A stretch of DNA of 64,000 nucleotides from Microbacterium gorillae (GCF_000826185.2 NZ_LN648875.1:248001-312000); one strand, 5' to 3'; counted from the stretch's first letter, positions 27,634 through 36,419 are shown. Translations and numbers: made by a program. The notes: a model not told the origin generated them from the sequence alone.

Positions 27634-28641
27634 TCACAGGCCGGGCGCGGTCGGGCGGGAGCGGCGGGTACCGCGGAGGTTGTGCAGGATGTCCAGGATC
27701 GTGATCGCGATGACGAGGAAGACGGCGACGGTCGAGAGGATCGGACCGACCTCGGGGCCGACGTCACCGTTTCGAGTGATGTACGCCCACAGCGCCGGAT
27801 TCAGCAGGTGGCCGGTCACCAGCGCTGTGATCGTCCAGGCCGCGCCGAGAAGCGTCAGCACCGTGAGCACCACCGCGAGCGCGGGGGATGTTCCGCGCCG
27901 CCAGCGCACGAGGAGAACGATGGCCTGGGCGAGAAGGATCGCCAGCAGGGCGCCGATCCACCACGGCCACAGCACCGGGTCGACCACGGCGTAGCCGGTG
28001 CCGTCGAGCCAGACGAGGCCGATCACCTGGTCGACGATCAGGAAGTCCGACAGCACCGCGAGCCACACCAGTCCGGCCGTCAGTTCGCCCAGGCTCTCCT
28101 TGTGCGGGATGCCGGTCACCGGCAACTGGTCCGGCGTCCACCGCGGCGGCGCGACCGCGCCGCCGGAGCGCTCGACTGCGGCGAAGACGAATGTGCTCCA
28201 GAAGACCAGGTGCACGGCGATCGTGACCCCGATACCGACGGTCTGCCCGATCACGGGGCCGATCCGCGCACCGAGGTCGGGGTGCCCACCGCTCGCGGCG
28301 GTCTCGTTGACCGCGGCCAGACTCAGGCCCAGGGCGACCGCCAGGACGGCGATCGGCAGCACCACCGTCAGCAGCATGATGACCAGTCGCCGCCACGGCT
28401 GATAGAACCGCGGCCCGATGAGGTAGGAGGGCCGGTCGGCGTAGTCGGCGGCCAGCACGTCCGGATCGCCGAGCTCGGTCACCACGGCGAGCTCGGCGGC
28501 GTCCGCGGGCTCGCCCGCTGCCGCACGGGACCGGACGGCATCCTCGATCGAGCCACGCAGCTCGGTGGCGACGTCCTGACGTGCGCGTTCCGGAACGGAA
28601 GTCGTGACCGCGGCGATGTAGCGGTCGGTGAGGGTGTCCAT
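27634..28641 (-). CDS. Membrane protein with HAAS-like N-terminus, partner of PadR
   Basis: A 335-residue protein. The first about 90 residues form a soluble helical region (YIAAVTTSVPERARQDVATE, then DAVRSRAAAG and VVTELGDPDVLAADYADRP) like the HAAS/permease-prefix domains that accompany PadR-type regulators. About seven membrane helices follow, from LVIMLLTVVLPIAVLAVALG onward. The ATG at 28641 overlaps the PadR stop by one base (TGATG). The pair probably forms a small regulated membrane system; its substrate or signal is not evident. Confidence 0.75.
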   Translation of the reverse strand: MDTLTDRYIAAVTTSVPERARQDVATELRGSIEDAVRSRAAAGEPADAAELAVVTELGDPDVLAADYADRPSYLIGPRFYQPWRRLVIMLLTVVLPIAVLAVALGLSLAAVNETAASGGHPDLGARIGPVIGQTVGIGVTIAVHLVFWSTFVFAAVERSGGAVAPPRWTPDQLPVTGIPHKESLGELTAGLVWLAVLSDFLIVDQVIGLVWLDGTGYAVVDPVLWPWWIGALLAILLAQAIVLLVRWRRGTSPALAVVLTVLTLLGAAWTITALVTGHLLNPALWAYITRNGDVGPEVGPILSTVAVFLVIAITILDILHNLRGTRRSRPTAPGL

Positions 28642-28991
28642 CACTCCTCCTGGGGGTCGGCCGCGGGGGCGGCGAGATCTGTGAGGGCGCGATCGAGGTC
28701 GCGCCAGTCCTGCAGCAGGAGAGCGAGCAGGCGCTCTCCGTCCGTCGAGGTCCGATAGAACTTCCGGGGGCGGCTCTCGGCGGTGTCCCACTCGCTGCGC
28801 AGGAACCCCTGTTTCTCCAGGCGGCGCAGCAGCGGATACAGCGTGTTGGCGTCGGCGACGACACCGCGGTCGGCGAGCTGCTCGAGCAGCCCATAGCCGT
28901 AGCCGGGACGGCGCAGCACGATCAGACACGCGACCACCAGGGTCCCGCGTCGCAGTTCTTGACGGTGCAGCGCCACGATGTCATCGTCCAC
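28641..28991 (-). CDS. PadR-family transcriptional regulator
   Basis: A 116-residue winged-helix regulator. The motif RRPGYGYGLLEQLADRGVVADANTLYPLLRRLE (recognisable by GYGYGLLEQL and NTLYPLLRRL) and the wing SRPRKFYRTSTDGERLL are typical. A C-terminal helical dimerisation segment follows. GTG start at 28991 just after TATAGT, with a palindrome overlapping this promoter, so it probably represses itself and the coupled membrane-protein gene. Confidence 0.88.
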   Translation of the reverse strand: MDDDIVALHRQELRRGTLVVACLIVLRRPGYGYGLLEQLADRGVVADANTLYPLLRRLEKQGFLRSEWDTAESRPRKFYRTSTDGERLLALLLQDWRDLDRALTDLAAPAADPQEE

Positions 28992-28994
28992 GCA

Positions 28995-29023
28995 TCACAC
29001 TATACTGTGTGACTAACACTATA
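28995..29023. promoter_or_regulatory. Candidate PadR operator and leaderless promoter
   Basis: A perfect inverted repeat, TCACAC (28995-29000) and GTGTGA (29007-29012), surrounds TATACT. The minus-strand -10 TATAGT (28999-29004), 7 bases from the padR GTG, lies inside it. The word ACACTATA recurs at 28997 and 29016, a 19-base spacing. This layout suits autorepression. Confidence 0.55.
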
Positions 29024-29081
29024 GGAAGACGCGCGATATGAATCGCGCCGGACACCGGCCCACGCACGGCAGGATGGCGGT

Positions 29082-30065
29082 ATGCACCTGCCTGAGCTGC
29101 CCGATGTCCTCGACACCCTGCGCGTGGTCGCCCTTCCGATGGCCGTCCGCTTCCGTGGCGTGGACACCCGCGAGGCCGCCCTGTTCGAGGGCCCGGAGGG
29201 GTGGACCGAATTCTCGCCGTTCGTCGAGTACGACGACGCCGAAGCATCGGCGTGGCTGGCCGGCGCCCTCGACTACGGCTGGCGCGCCACTCCGCCGACC
29301 GTGCGCGACCGGATCCACGTGAACGCCACCGTGCCGGCCGTCCCTGCGACGGACGTGCCCGGCGTGCTCGCCCGTTTCGACGGCTGCCGGACCGTGAAGG
29401 TCAAGGTCGCCGAACGCGGTCAGCGCCCGCAGGACGACATCGACCGCGTCCGCGCGGTGCGCGCCGAACTCGGCCCTGAGGCACGCATCCGAATCGATGC
29501 CAACGGCGGCTGGAACCTGGACGAGGCCGAGCGCGCCATCCACGCCATGAACGAGTTCGACCTCGAATACGCTGAGCAGCCCTGCGCGACGATCGACGAG
29601 CTCGCGGAGCTGCGCTACCGGATCAAGTACTCCGGGGTCCTCATCGCCGCCGACGAGAGCGTGCGCAAGGCGGAGGACCCGCTCGCCGTCGCCCGAGCCC
29701 GCGCAGCGGATGTCGTCATCGTCAAGGCACAGCCCCTCGGCGGCCTGCATCGCGCGCTCGCCGTGGTCGCCGAAGCGGGACTGCCCGCCGTCATCTCCAG
29801 CGCTCTGGACACCGCGGTCGGCATTGCGATGGGCACGATGCTCGCCGGCGCCCTGCCGAACCTGGACTTCGACTGCGGGCTCGGCACCGCTTCCCTGATC
29901 CGGGACGACGTCGCCGATGCGCATGTCCGCGGCGGGGTCCTCCCGGTCGGACGCATCTCCCCCGACCCGGCGGCACTGGATCGCCTGGCCGCGGACGCCG
30001 AGCGCACTCAGTGGTGGCGCGAGCGGATCACCCGCTGCCACACCCTGCTCTCCGAGCGCGTCTGA
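29082..30065 (+). CDS. menC: o-Succinylbenzoate synthase
   Basis: Enolase-superfamily dehydratase converting SHCHC to o-succinylbenzoate. The 327 residues carry the catalytic Lys pair in VKVKVAE, metal ligands in RIDANGGW, EYAEQPC and IAADESV, and the second Lys in VVIVKAQPLGG. ATG at 29082 with AGGA about 8 bases upstream. It faces away from the PadR gene, whose operator region lies about 60 bases upstream; shared control is possible but unproven. Separate from the menB/menE operon on the other strand. Confidence 0.93.
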   Translation: MHLPELPDVLDTLRVVALPMAVRFRGVDTREAALFEGPEGWTEFSPFVEYDDAEASAWLAGALDYGWRATPPTVRDRIHVNATVPAVPATDVPGVLARFDGCRTVKVKVAERGQRPQDDIDRVRAVRAELGPEARIRIDANGGWNLDEAERAIHAMNEFDLEYAEQPCATIDELAELRYRIKYSGVLIAADESVRKAEDPLAVARARAADVVIVKAQPLGGLHRALAVVAEAGLPAVISSALDTAVGIAMGTMLAGALPNLDFDCGLGTASLIRDDVADAHVRGGVLPVGRISPDPAALDRLAADAERTQWWRERITRCHTLLSERV

Positions 30066-30164
30066 CGCTGTCCGCCAGCCGCGTCGCGACGCGAGATCGG
30101 GTCGCATCACCGGGAGCCACGAGACACCGCGTCCGCCCATCGGGGCACGACGCGACCCGCGTGC

Positions 30165-30196
30165 CGGACTGCCGCCCCTGATGACGGGCGGTCCGG
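30165..30196 (+). terminator. Possible terminator after menC
   Basis: CCGCCC (30172-30177) pairs with GGGCGG (30186-30191), extended by CCGGAC (30165-30170) and TCCGG (30192-30196) with a small bulge. No U-tract. Confidence 0.4.
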
Positions 30197-30204
30197 CCAG
30201 ACGC

Positions 30205-30210
30205 TAGTTT
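30205..30210 (+). promoter_or_regulatory. Leaderless -10 (TAGTTT) for the 126-residue membrane protein
   Basis: TAGTTT ends 6 bases before the ATG at 30217; no ribosome-binding site. Confidence 0.5.
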
Positions 30211-30216
30211 GGCCCC

Positions 30217-30597
30217 ATGAAGCGGCTGGGCTGGTCGATCGTGACCATGATGTGCGGGGTGGCCGCAGCGCTCATCGCGCTGCTCGTCGAGGCCCATCTC
30301 CTGCCGGAGTGGTTCTCGATTCTGCCGGTGCTGGCGATCCCGCTGGCCGTACTCCTGAGCGCCTTCATCGGGTTGATGACCGCGAGCGCCGTGATCATGA
30401 GCCCCCTGGTCGGAATCGTCGCCATCGTCGCGCCCGTCATCGACTGGTCGACGGCCCCGGACATCGACGAGCCCCACTTGATCGGCTTCGGCCCCGGCGT
30501 CGCCTTCGCCCTGCTCGGCCTCGTGGCGCTGATCGCCGAGCTCCGCAAGCGCCCGCAACCCGCGCCGCGCCCCGTCGTACCCCTGTTCGAGGACTGA
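30217..30597 (+). CDS. Hypothetical membrane protein (126 residues)
   Basis: Three to four hydrophobic helices: IVTMMCGVAAALIALLVEA, LPVLAIPLAVLLSAFIGLM, AVIMSPLVGIVAIVAPVI and GVAFALLGLVALIAEL. A short basic, Pro-rich tail follows. No family recognised. ATG at 30217 fits the leaderless promoter. It converges on the TetR gene with 3 bases between the stop codons. Confidence 0.6.
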   Translation: MKRLGWSIVTMMCGVAAALIALLVEAHLLPEWFSILPVLAIPLAVLLSAFIGLMTASAVIMSPLVGIVAIVAPVIDWSTAPDIDEPHLIGFGPGVAFALLGLVALIAELRKRPQPAPRPVVPLFED

Positions 30598-30600
30598 ACC

Positions 30601-31236
30601 TCAGGCGGTGTTGGCGGCGACCAGAGCGGACACCACCGCGACGGTGCGCTTCAGGATCAGAGCGGTCAGCGGCTCCTGGTCCAACCCCTCGATGACGCCC
30701 TCAACGGCGGTCCCCTCCCAGATGATCATGACGATGTCCGCGAGTTCCGCCGACGGAAGCGTGAGCTCCAACCCCGTCCCGCGGGCGACGTCCGCGACCA
30801 ACCCCTCGACGCGCTCACCGAGGTCGCGCTGCCACTTGCGGTAGGCCGCCGCGGTCCGCTCATCGCGCATCGCTCGAGAGCGGAACTCACTCATCACGCG
30901 CACGCCGACCGCGTCTCCGACGACCGCTTCCAGGATGCGGTGGAGGACGACGTCGACCGGCATTCCGGCCAGGCCCTCGGCCTCCAACTCCCGGACGCGG
31001 TCACTGACCTCACCGAGCTTGTTCTCGCTGACCCACTGCACGAGCTGGAAGAACAGGTCGTCCTGCGAGTCGAAGTTCGAGTAGAAGGCGCCGCGCGTGA
31101 AGCCGGCGCGCTCGGTGATCATCTCGACGGACGCCGCCCCCACGCCGATCTCCGCGAACACGGCGGCCGCGGCCTCGAGCAGGCGCTGCCGCGTATTCGA
31201 GCGGTTGCGCGTCGTGCGCGCGATCTCATCCGACAT
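30601..31236 (-). CDS. TetR-family repressor of the MMPL/YhgE locus
   Basis: A 211-residue regulator with the TetR N-terminal helix-turn-helix at about residues 15-60: RQRLLEAAAAVFAEIGVGAA, then ERAGFTRGAFYSNFDSQDDL. The C-terminal ligand domain is divergent. ATG chosen at 31236, with GGAGG upstream, instead of an extra N-terminal extension. It diverges from the MMPL gene; two palindromes in the 119-base gap fit its operator, so it should repress that export operon and itself. Inducer unknown, perhaps a lipid-like or toxic compound exported by MMPL. Confidence 0.88.
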   Translation of the reverse strand: MSDEIARTTRNRSNTRQRLLEAAAAVFAEIGVGAASVEMITERAGFTRGAFYSNFDSQDDLFFQLVQWVSENKLGEVSDRVRELEAEGLAGMPVDVVLHRILEAVVGDAVGVRVMSEFRSRAMRDERTAAAYRKWQRDLGERVEGLVADVARGTGLELTLPSAELADIVMIIWEGTAVEGVIEGLDQEPLTALILKRTVAVVSALVAANTA

Positions 31237-31297
31237 CTGTCCTCCGCCGCCATTCTCACACTGGCCGTTCAGCCAACGCGCTCGGCCCGCCGTTACG

Positions 31298-31332
31298 ATA
31301 CACAAGTGTATTCGATACGAAACTGTATCGAA
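31298..31332. promoter_or_regulatory. Twin palindromic operators between tetR and the MMPL gene
   Basis: Site 1: ATACAC and GTGTAT around AA (31298-31311). Site 2: TTCGATAC and GTATCGAA around a 6-base centre (31311-31332). The sites abut and share CGATAC-type half sites. Their spacing suits cooperative binding of two TetR dimers. Confidence 0.65.
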
Positions 31333-31355
31333 CGTCGATTCTCGGGAGGCGACTC

Positions 31356-34076
31356 ATGTCGACCCTGCTCTCCTCGCTGGGCCGCTGGGCATACCGGCAT
31401 CCGTGGCGTGTCCTCATCGCGTGGCTGCTGGTGCTCGGCATCGCCGGGGGCGGGGCGATGTTCAACAAGGGCACCGACAACTCCTTCGCCATCCCCGGCA
31501 CCGAATCGCAGGCCGGGCTCGAGCAGCTGCAGCGCACATTCCCACAGGTGAGCGGCACCAACGCGCAGTTCATCGTGATCGCTCCGGACGGGCAGAAGAT
31601 CGCGACCCTGAAACCGGAGATCGAGCGCACCATCGCCGAGATGGCAGAACTCGACGGCGTCCTGGCGGTCACGGATCCGTTCTCCCAGACCGTCTCCGGG
31701 CTCGTCTCCGACGACGGCAGTGCGGCGATCGTGCAGCTGCAGTTCGACGGGCAGGCCACCGACGTCCCGGACGCCACGAAGAACGACCTCCGCGCCGCCA
31801 CCGCCGCTCTGCAGACCGAGCTCCCCAAGGGCTCGACGGTCTCGCTCGGTGGGGACCTCTTCGCCGTTTCGCTGCCCGCGGTCACCCCGACCGAGTTGGT
31901 CGGCCTGATCATCGCTCTGCTCGTCCTGGTCGTCACCTTCCGGTCCTTCGTGGTCGCGGGACTTCCCCTGCTGACCGCCGTGATCGGCGTCGGCATCTCA
32001 CTCGCGGCGATCTTCATCGCGACGCTGTTCGCGCCCATCTCCGCCACCACTCCCCTGCTCGCACTGATGCTGGGCCTCGCCGTCGGCATCGACTACTCGC
32101 TGTTCATCGTCAGCCGACATCAGGACCAGGTGCGATCCGGCACCGCTCCGGAGGAATCCGCCGCGCGCGCGACCGGCACCGCCGGGTCCGCCGTCGTCTT
32201 CGCCGGCGTCACCGTGCTGATCGCGCTGATCGGCCTGAGTTTCGCCGGCATCCCATTCCTCACCACGATGGGCGTCGCCGCATCTGCGGCCGTCGCGATC
32301 GCGGTGGCCGTCGCGGTCACGCTCACCCCGGCGATGCTCGGTTTCGTCAAGGGCCGCGTGCGCGGACGCCTGCCCCGCACCCACAAGCCGCGTCGGCACA
32401 CGTTCTCCGCCCGCTGGGTGCGCCTGGTCACGCGCCATCCGATCGTGACCTCCGTCGCCGTGGTCGCCGTGCTCGGCGTCGCCGCGATCCCATCGGCGAG
32501 CCTCGCGCTGGCCCTGCCGAACGCGGGGGTGCTGCCGAAGCAGGACGAGGCCCGCCAGAGCTACGACCTCGTCGCCGACCACTTCGGACCGGGCTTCAAC
32601 GGTCCGCTGATCGTCACCGGCACGATCGTGACCTCGACCGACCCGCTGACGCTGATGGACGACCTCGGCCACGAGATCGCCGGCCTCCCCGGTGTGGCGG
32701 CCGTCCCCCTGGCCACGCCGAATCAGACCGCCGACACCGGCATCGTGCAGGTGATCCCGACCACCGCACCGGATGACCCCCGCACCGCCGATCTCGTCCG
32801 CGAACTGCGCTCGCACCATGACCAGTGGCTGAAGAAGTACGGCATCGACGTGTCCGTCACCGGCTTCACCGCCGTCGCGATCGACATCTCCGACCGACTC
32901 GGTTCGGCGCTGCTGCCCTTCGGGATCTTCGTGGTCGGCCTGTCGTTCCTGCTGCTGATGATCGTCTTCCGCTCGATCTGGGTGCCGTTGAAGGCGACCC
33001 TGGGTTACCTCCTGTCCGTCCTCGCCGCCTTCGGAGCCGTCGCGGCGGTGTTCGAATGGGGGTGGTTGGCCGATCTCCTGCATGTCAGCCGCGTCGGTCC
33101 GGTGATCAGCTTCATGCCGATCGTGCTGATGGGTGTGCTGTTCGGCCTGGCCATGGATTATGAGGTGTTCCTCGTCTCGCGCATCCGCGAGACCTTCGTG
33201 CACGCCACCCGCCTGCGCACGCCGGACCGCGCCACCGCCCTCGCCGCCGTCCGCAGCGGTTTCTCCGGATCCGCCCGCGTCGTGACGGCCGCGGCACTGA
33301 TCATGGTCGCCGTCTTCGTGGCCTTCGTTCCGGAGGGCGACTCCTCGATCAAGCCGATCGCCCTCGGTCTCGCCGTGGGTATCGCGGTGGACGCGTTCCT
33401 CGTCCGCATGACGCTGACCCCCGCGATCCTCGCCCTGCTCGGCGAGAAGGCCTGGTGGTTCCCGCGCTGGCTGGATCGCCTTCTCCCGCACTTCGACATC
33501 GAGGGTGAGGCCGTCATCCGGGAGAAGGAGCTCGAGCACTGGCCCGCCCCGGGATCCACGGCCGCCGTCGCCGCCGTCGGCCTGAGCGCGGGCGGGGACG
33601 CGGACGTCCTGTTCCGGGGCGTCGACCTTGAGCTGGCACCGGATGAGACGCTGCTGGTCACGGGCGAGCACGCCGACGCCCTGCTGCTGACACTCGCCGG
33701 ACGCCTGGTTCCCCAGCAGGGCACCATCAAGGTGCTCGGCCGACTTCTCCCCGAGCGCGCGGGCTGGGTCCGCTCGAACGTCGGCGCGGCTCTGCTCTCC
33801 CCCGGCGGCGATCTCCGGCACGATCTGCGGTCGGCGTTCGGCGGACACGCTCGGCTCGTCGTCGTGACCGGGCTGGACCTGATCCCCGAGCACGAGCGGG
33901 AACAGGCCACCGCCGCCATCCGGGAGGCGACACGTCGCGCTGCGCGCGCCAGTCGCCCGCTGACCGTCGCGGTGTCCGCGACGCATCGTCCCGACCTCGT
34001 CCATGACGTCCTGCGCGAGTCCGCTCGCGACCGCGTCGTCACCGTCGATCTGACTCCCCGTGAGGTGAACGCATGA
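31356..34076 (+). CDS. MMPL-family RND transporter with degenerate ABC-ATPase-like C-terminal domain
   Basis: A 906-residue inner-membrane exporter. Residues 1-700 are the MMPL architecture: an N-terminal helix (RVLIAWLLVLGIAGGGAMF), a periplasmic loop, five helices with GLAVGIDYSLFIVSRH, a second loop, and five helices with GVLFGLAMDYEVFLVSRI. Both family signature segments keep their Asp. Residues about 720-900 resemble an ABC ATPase (LFRGVDLELAPDETLLVTGE ... LAGRLVPQQGTIKVLG), but the Walker A is replaced by TGEHADALL, lacking GK[S/T]. So this part probably binds no ATP. GGGAGG precedes the ATG. The downstream gene overlaps by four bases. Regulated by the adjacent TetR protein. Confidence 0.88.
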   Translation: MSTLLSSLGRWAYRHPWRVLIAWLLVLGIAGGGAMFNKGTDNSFAIPGTESQAGLEQLQRTFPQVSGTNAQFIVIAPDGQKIATLKPEIERTIAEMAELDGVLAVTDPFSQTVSGLVSDDGSAAIVQLQFDGQATDVPDATKNDLRAATAALQTELPKGSTVSLGGDLFAVSLPAVTPTELVGLIIALLVLVVTFRSFVVAGLPLLTAVIGVGISLAAIFIATLFAPISATTPLLALMLGLAVGIDYSLFIVSRHQDQVRSGTAPEESAARATGTAGSAVVFAGVTVLIALIGLSFAGIPFLTTMGVAASAAVAIAVAVAVTLTPAMLGFVKGRVRGRLPRTHKPRRHTFSARWVRLVTRHPIVTSVAVVAVLGVAAIPSASLALALPNAGVLPKQDEARQSYDLVADHFGPGFNGPLIVTGTIVTSTDPLTLMDDLGHEIAGLPGVAAVPLATPNQTADTGIVQVIPTTAPDDPRTADLVRELRSHHDQWLKKYGIDVSVTGFTAVAIDISDRLGSALLPFGIFVVGLSFLLLMIVFRSIWVPLKATLGYLLSVLAAFGAVAAVFEWGWLADLLHVSRVGPVISFMPIVLMGVLFGLAMDYEVFLVSRIRETFVHATRLRTPDRATALAAVRSGFSGSARVVTAAALIMVAVFVAFVPEGDSSIKPIALGLAVGIAVDAFLVRMTLTPAILALLGEKAWWFPRWLDRLLPHFDIEGEAVIREKELEHWPAPGSTAAVAAVGLSAGGDADVLFRGVDLELAPDETLLVTGEHADALLLTLAGRLVPQQGTIKVLGRLLPERAGWVRSNVGAALLSPGGDLRHDLRSAFGGHARLVVVTGLDLIPEHEREQATAAIREATRRAARASRPLTVAVSATHRPDLVHDVLRESARDRVVTVDLTPREVNA

Positions 34077-36301
34077 CCACCCCGATCGAGCGCGCCGGAA
34101 CCCGCAAGCGCGTCACCTGGCTCACCCTGGTGGGTGTGATCCTGCTGCCCGTGCTGATCGGCGGCATCCTCGTCGCCGCGCTCTGGAATCCGACGGACAA
34201 CCTCGACGGCATCCGCGCCGCCGTGGTCAACGAGGACGTTCCGGTCACGGTGAACGGTCAGCTCGCCCCGCTCGGTCGTCAGCTGACCGCCGGACTCGTC
34301 GAAGGCTCGAAGGAGGTCGACAGCAACATCGACTGGGTGATCTCCAACGCGGACGATGCGGCCACCGGACTCGCCGACGGGACCTATCAGGCGACGATCA
34401 CGATCCCGAAGAACTTCTCCGCCGCGGCCACCTCCACGGCCGGCACGGACCCGGAGAAGGCGCACATCTCCGTGACGACCGCGCCCGAGGCGCGCGTGTT
34501 CGACGCCGCGATCACGAACCAGATCGCGGCGATCGCCACCACGACCATGGGCCAGAAGCTCTCCTCGGTCTACCTGGAGAACGTGCTCCTCGGCTTCACG
34601 TCCCTGAACGAGAAGCTGGGTACGGCAGCCACCGGGGCGCATGAACTCGCCTCCGGCTCGGACACGTCGGCGGCCGGAGCGAAGGCTCTCGCCGACGGCG
34701 TCGGCCAGACGAACGAGGGCGCGCAGAATCTCGCCGCCGGCGCGGACAAGCTCGCCGCCGGTCTCGCGCAGCTCGCGCCCGGAGCGCAGGGGGTCGCGAC
34801 CGGTGTCTCCTCGCTCGCCGACAGCACCACCGATCTCGCCGGGGGCGCACATCAGCTCGCCGACGGCCTCGGCCGGATGAACAGCCAGGTCGGTCAGGCC
34901 GGCGCCGGACTGCAACAGCTGATCGACGCGATCGACAGCGCCCTCGCGGAGTTCCAGCGCTCCGGCGCACTGCCGGAGGAGCTGCTGAACGCCGCGGCTG
35001 CCGCCGCGAGCGGGTCCGCTGACGTCGCCGGCGCGATCGGCGACGCCGCCGGGCGTGCGGGAACGGTGGCACAGTCCGCCGGAACCCTCGCCGCGGACTG
35101 CGCCTCCTCCGGCGCCAGCGCGGAGTACTGCCAGCGGGTCGCCGCCGTCGGCGGTGAGGTCGGTGGGATCGCGTCCGATCTCGGCGGCGTCGCATCCCAT
35201 GCCGGCTCGGTCGCCACCGATGCTGGCACCGCCAAGGCGTACCTGGACCGCGTCGGACCGGAGCTCAGTGCGAAGATCGCCGCGGTCCTGACCCAGATCC
35301 GCGACGGGCTCACGCAGGCGAAGACGGGCATCGACCAGTTCACGACCGGTGTTGATCAGCTCAGCGGTGCGTCCACCCAACTCGCCGGCGGCCTCGACCG
35401 GCTCGCCGCCGGGACCTCCGATCTCGCCGGTGGCGCCACCCAGGTCAGCGACGGACTCGCGGCCTCCAGCGCCGGCGCGGGCGAGCTCTCGTCCGGAACC
35501 AGTCGACTCGCGGACGGCACGAGTGCCCTCACCGACGGTGCCGGCCGGCTCTCCGGCGGACTCAGCTCCCTCGCGAAGGGCACGACGTCGCTCGCGGACG
35601 GACTGACCCAGGCGGTGGCGCAGATTCCGACGTACACCGATGCCGAGGCCAAGAGCCTCGCCTCCGTCGTCTCCGATCCGGTCACGACGAAGGGCTCGGC
35701 GCTCACGGAGGCTTTCGGCGGGACGGCGATCCCCCTCCTGGCGATCGTCGCGCTGTGGTTCGGCGGACTCGCCACCTTCGTCGCGATCCGCGCCCGGACC
35801 CGGCGCACGCTCGCGTCGCGGGCACCGTCCGCGCTGCTCGCTCTGCGCACGCTCCTGCCCGGGGCGGTGATCGGGGTGATCCAGGGCGTTCTGGTCGCGA
35901 TCGTGGTTCAGATCGCCGCGCGCTACGACCTCGGCACCTTCGTGTCGTTCACCGCGCTCGCCGCCCTCGTCGGGGTGACCTTCGCGGCCGTGCACCAGGC
36001 TCTGATCGCCGTCTTCGGCGGCACCGGACGCTGGATCGCCGCCGTCGTCGGCGTGCTGTTCTTCGCCACCGGCGTGATCTCCACCACTCCGACATTCCTC
36101 ACCGCGGTCGCGGGCGTGCTGCCCACCGCCGGTCCGTTCCACGCGCTCAGTGCCGCGGTGACCTCGGCCGGAGGCCTCGGCGGAGCGATCGCGGTGATGC
36201 TGGTCTGGCTGATCCTGGCCCTGGGCGCAACGACGCTCGCGGTCGCGCGACGTCGCTCCACCTCCGCCCGGGCGCTGCGCCTGCGCACCTCCCCCGCCTG
36301 A
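34073..36301 (+). CDS. YhgE/Pip-family membrane protein
   Basis: A 742-residue protein with an N-terminal helix (WLTLVGVILLPVLIGGILVAAL), a long extracytoplasmic region carrying many LAxG-type short repeats (HELASGSD, HQLADGLG, TQLAGGLDRLAAG, ADGTSALTDGAGRLSGG), and about five C-terminal helices from IPLLAIVALWFGGLATFVAI. This is the YhgE/Pip and ABC-2-permease-related layout, whose phage-receptor relative is Lactococcus Pip. In type VII contexts it is linked to export. The ATG overlaps the MMPL stop (ATGA), so they form one coupled unit. Confidence 0.85.
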   Translation: MTTPIERAGTRKRVTWLTLVGVILLPVLIGGILVAALWNPTDNLDGIRAAVVNEDVPVTVNGQLAPLGRQLTAGLVEGSKEVDSNIDWVISNADDAATGLADGTYQATITIPKNFSAAATSTAGTDPEKAHISVTTAPEARVFDAAITNQIAAIATTTMGQKLSSVYLENVLLGFTSLNEKLGTAATGAHELASGSDTSAAGAKALADGVGQTNEGAQNLAAGADKLAAGLAQLAPGAQGVATGVSSLADSTTDLAGGAHQLADGLGRMNSQVGQAGAGLQQLIDAIDSALAEFQRSGALPEELLNAAAAAASGSADVAGAIGDAAGRAGTVAQSAGTLAADCASSGASAEYCQRVAAVGGEVGGIASDLGGVASHAGSVATDAGTAKAYLDRVGPELSAKIAAVLTQIRDGLTQAKTGIDQFTTGVDQLSGASTQLAGGLDRLAAGTSDLAGGATQVSDGLAASSAGAGELSSGTSRLADGTSALTDGAGRLSGGLSSLAKGTTSLADGLTQAVAQIPTYTDAEAKSLASVVSDPVTTKGSALTEAFGGTAIPLLAIVALWFGGLATFVAIRARTRRTLASRAPSALLALRTLLPGAVIGVIQGVLVAIVVQIAARYDLGTFVSFTALAALVGVTFAAVHQALIAVFGGTGRWIAAVVGVLFFATGVISTTPTFLTAVAGVLPTAGPFHALSAAVTSAGGLGGAIAVMLVWLILALGATTLAVARRRSTSARALRLRTSPA

Positions 36302-36305
36302 CCCT

Positions 36306-36419
36306 CGCTCCCACGTTCGGCACTTCCATCGCCGTGGACATGTCGAACGTGGGAGCGACAACGGGGTTGCTCCCGCGAATGACACTTCCCGCCCCACACA
36401 AGTGCCGGAAGTGAGAGCG
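36306..36419. repeat. REP-like nested inverted repeats
   Basis: CGCTCCCACGTTCG (36306-36319) pairs exactly with 36344-36357. A third arm at 36400-36419 is the reverse complement of 36306-36325 with 17 of 20 matches. CACTTCC words recur. This could fold in two alternative ways and looks like a repetitive extragenic palindrome rather than a simple terminator. Confidence 0.5.

Noticed and set aside
33158..36397. Long minus-strand frame opposite the MMPL and YhgE genes
   Set aside because: Antisense shadow; low-complexity Gly/Arg/Asp product and no start signals.
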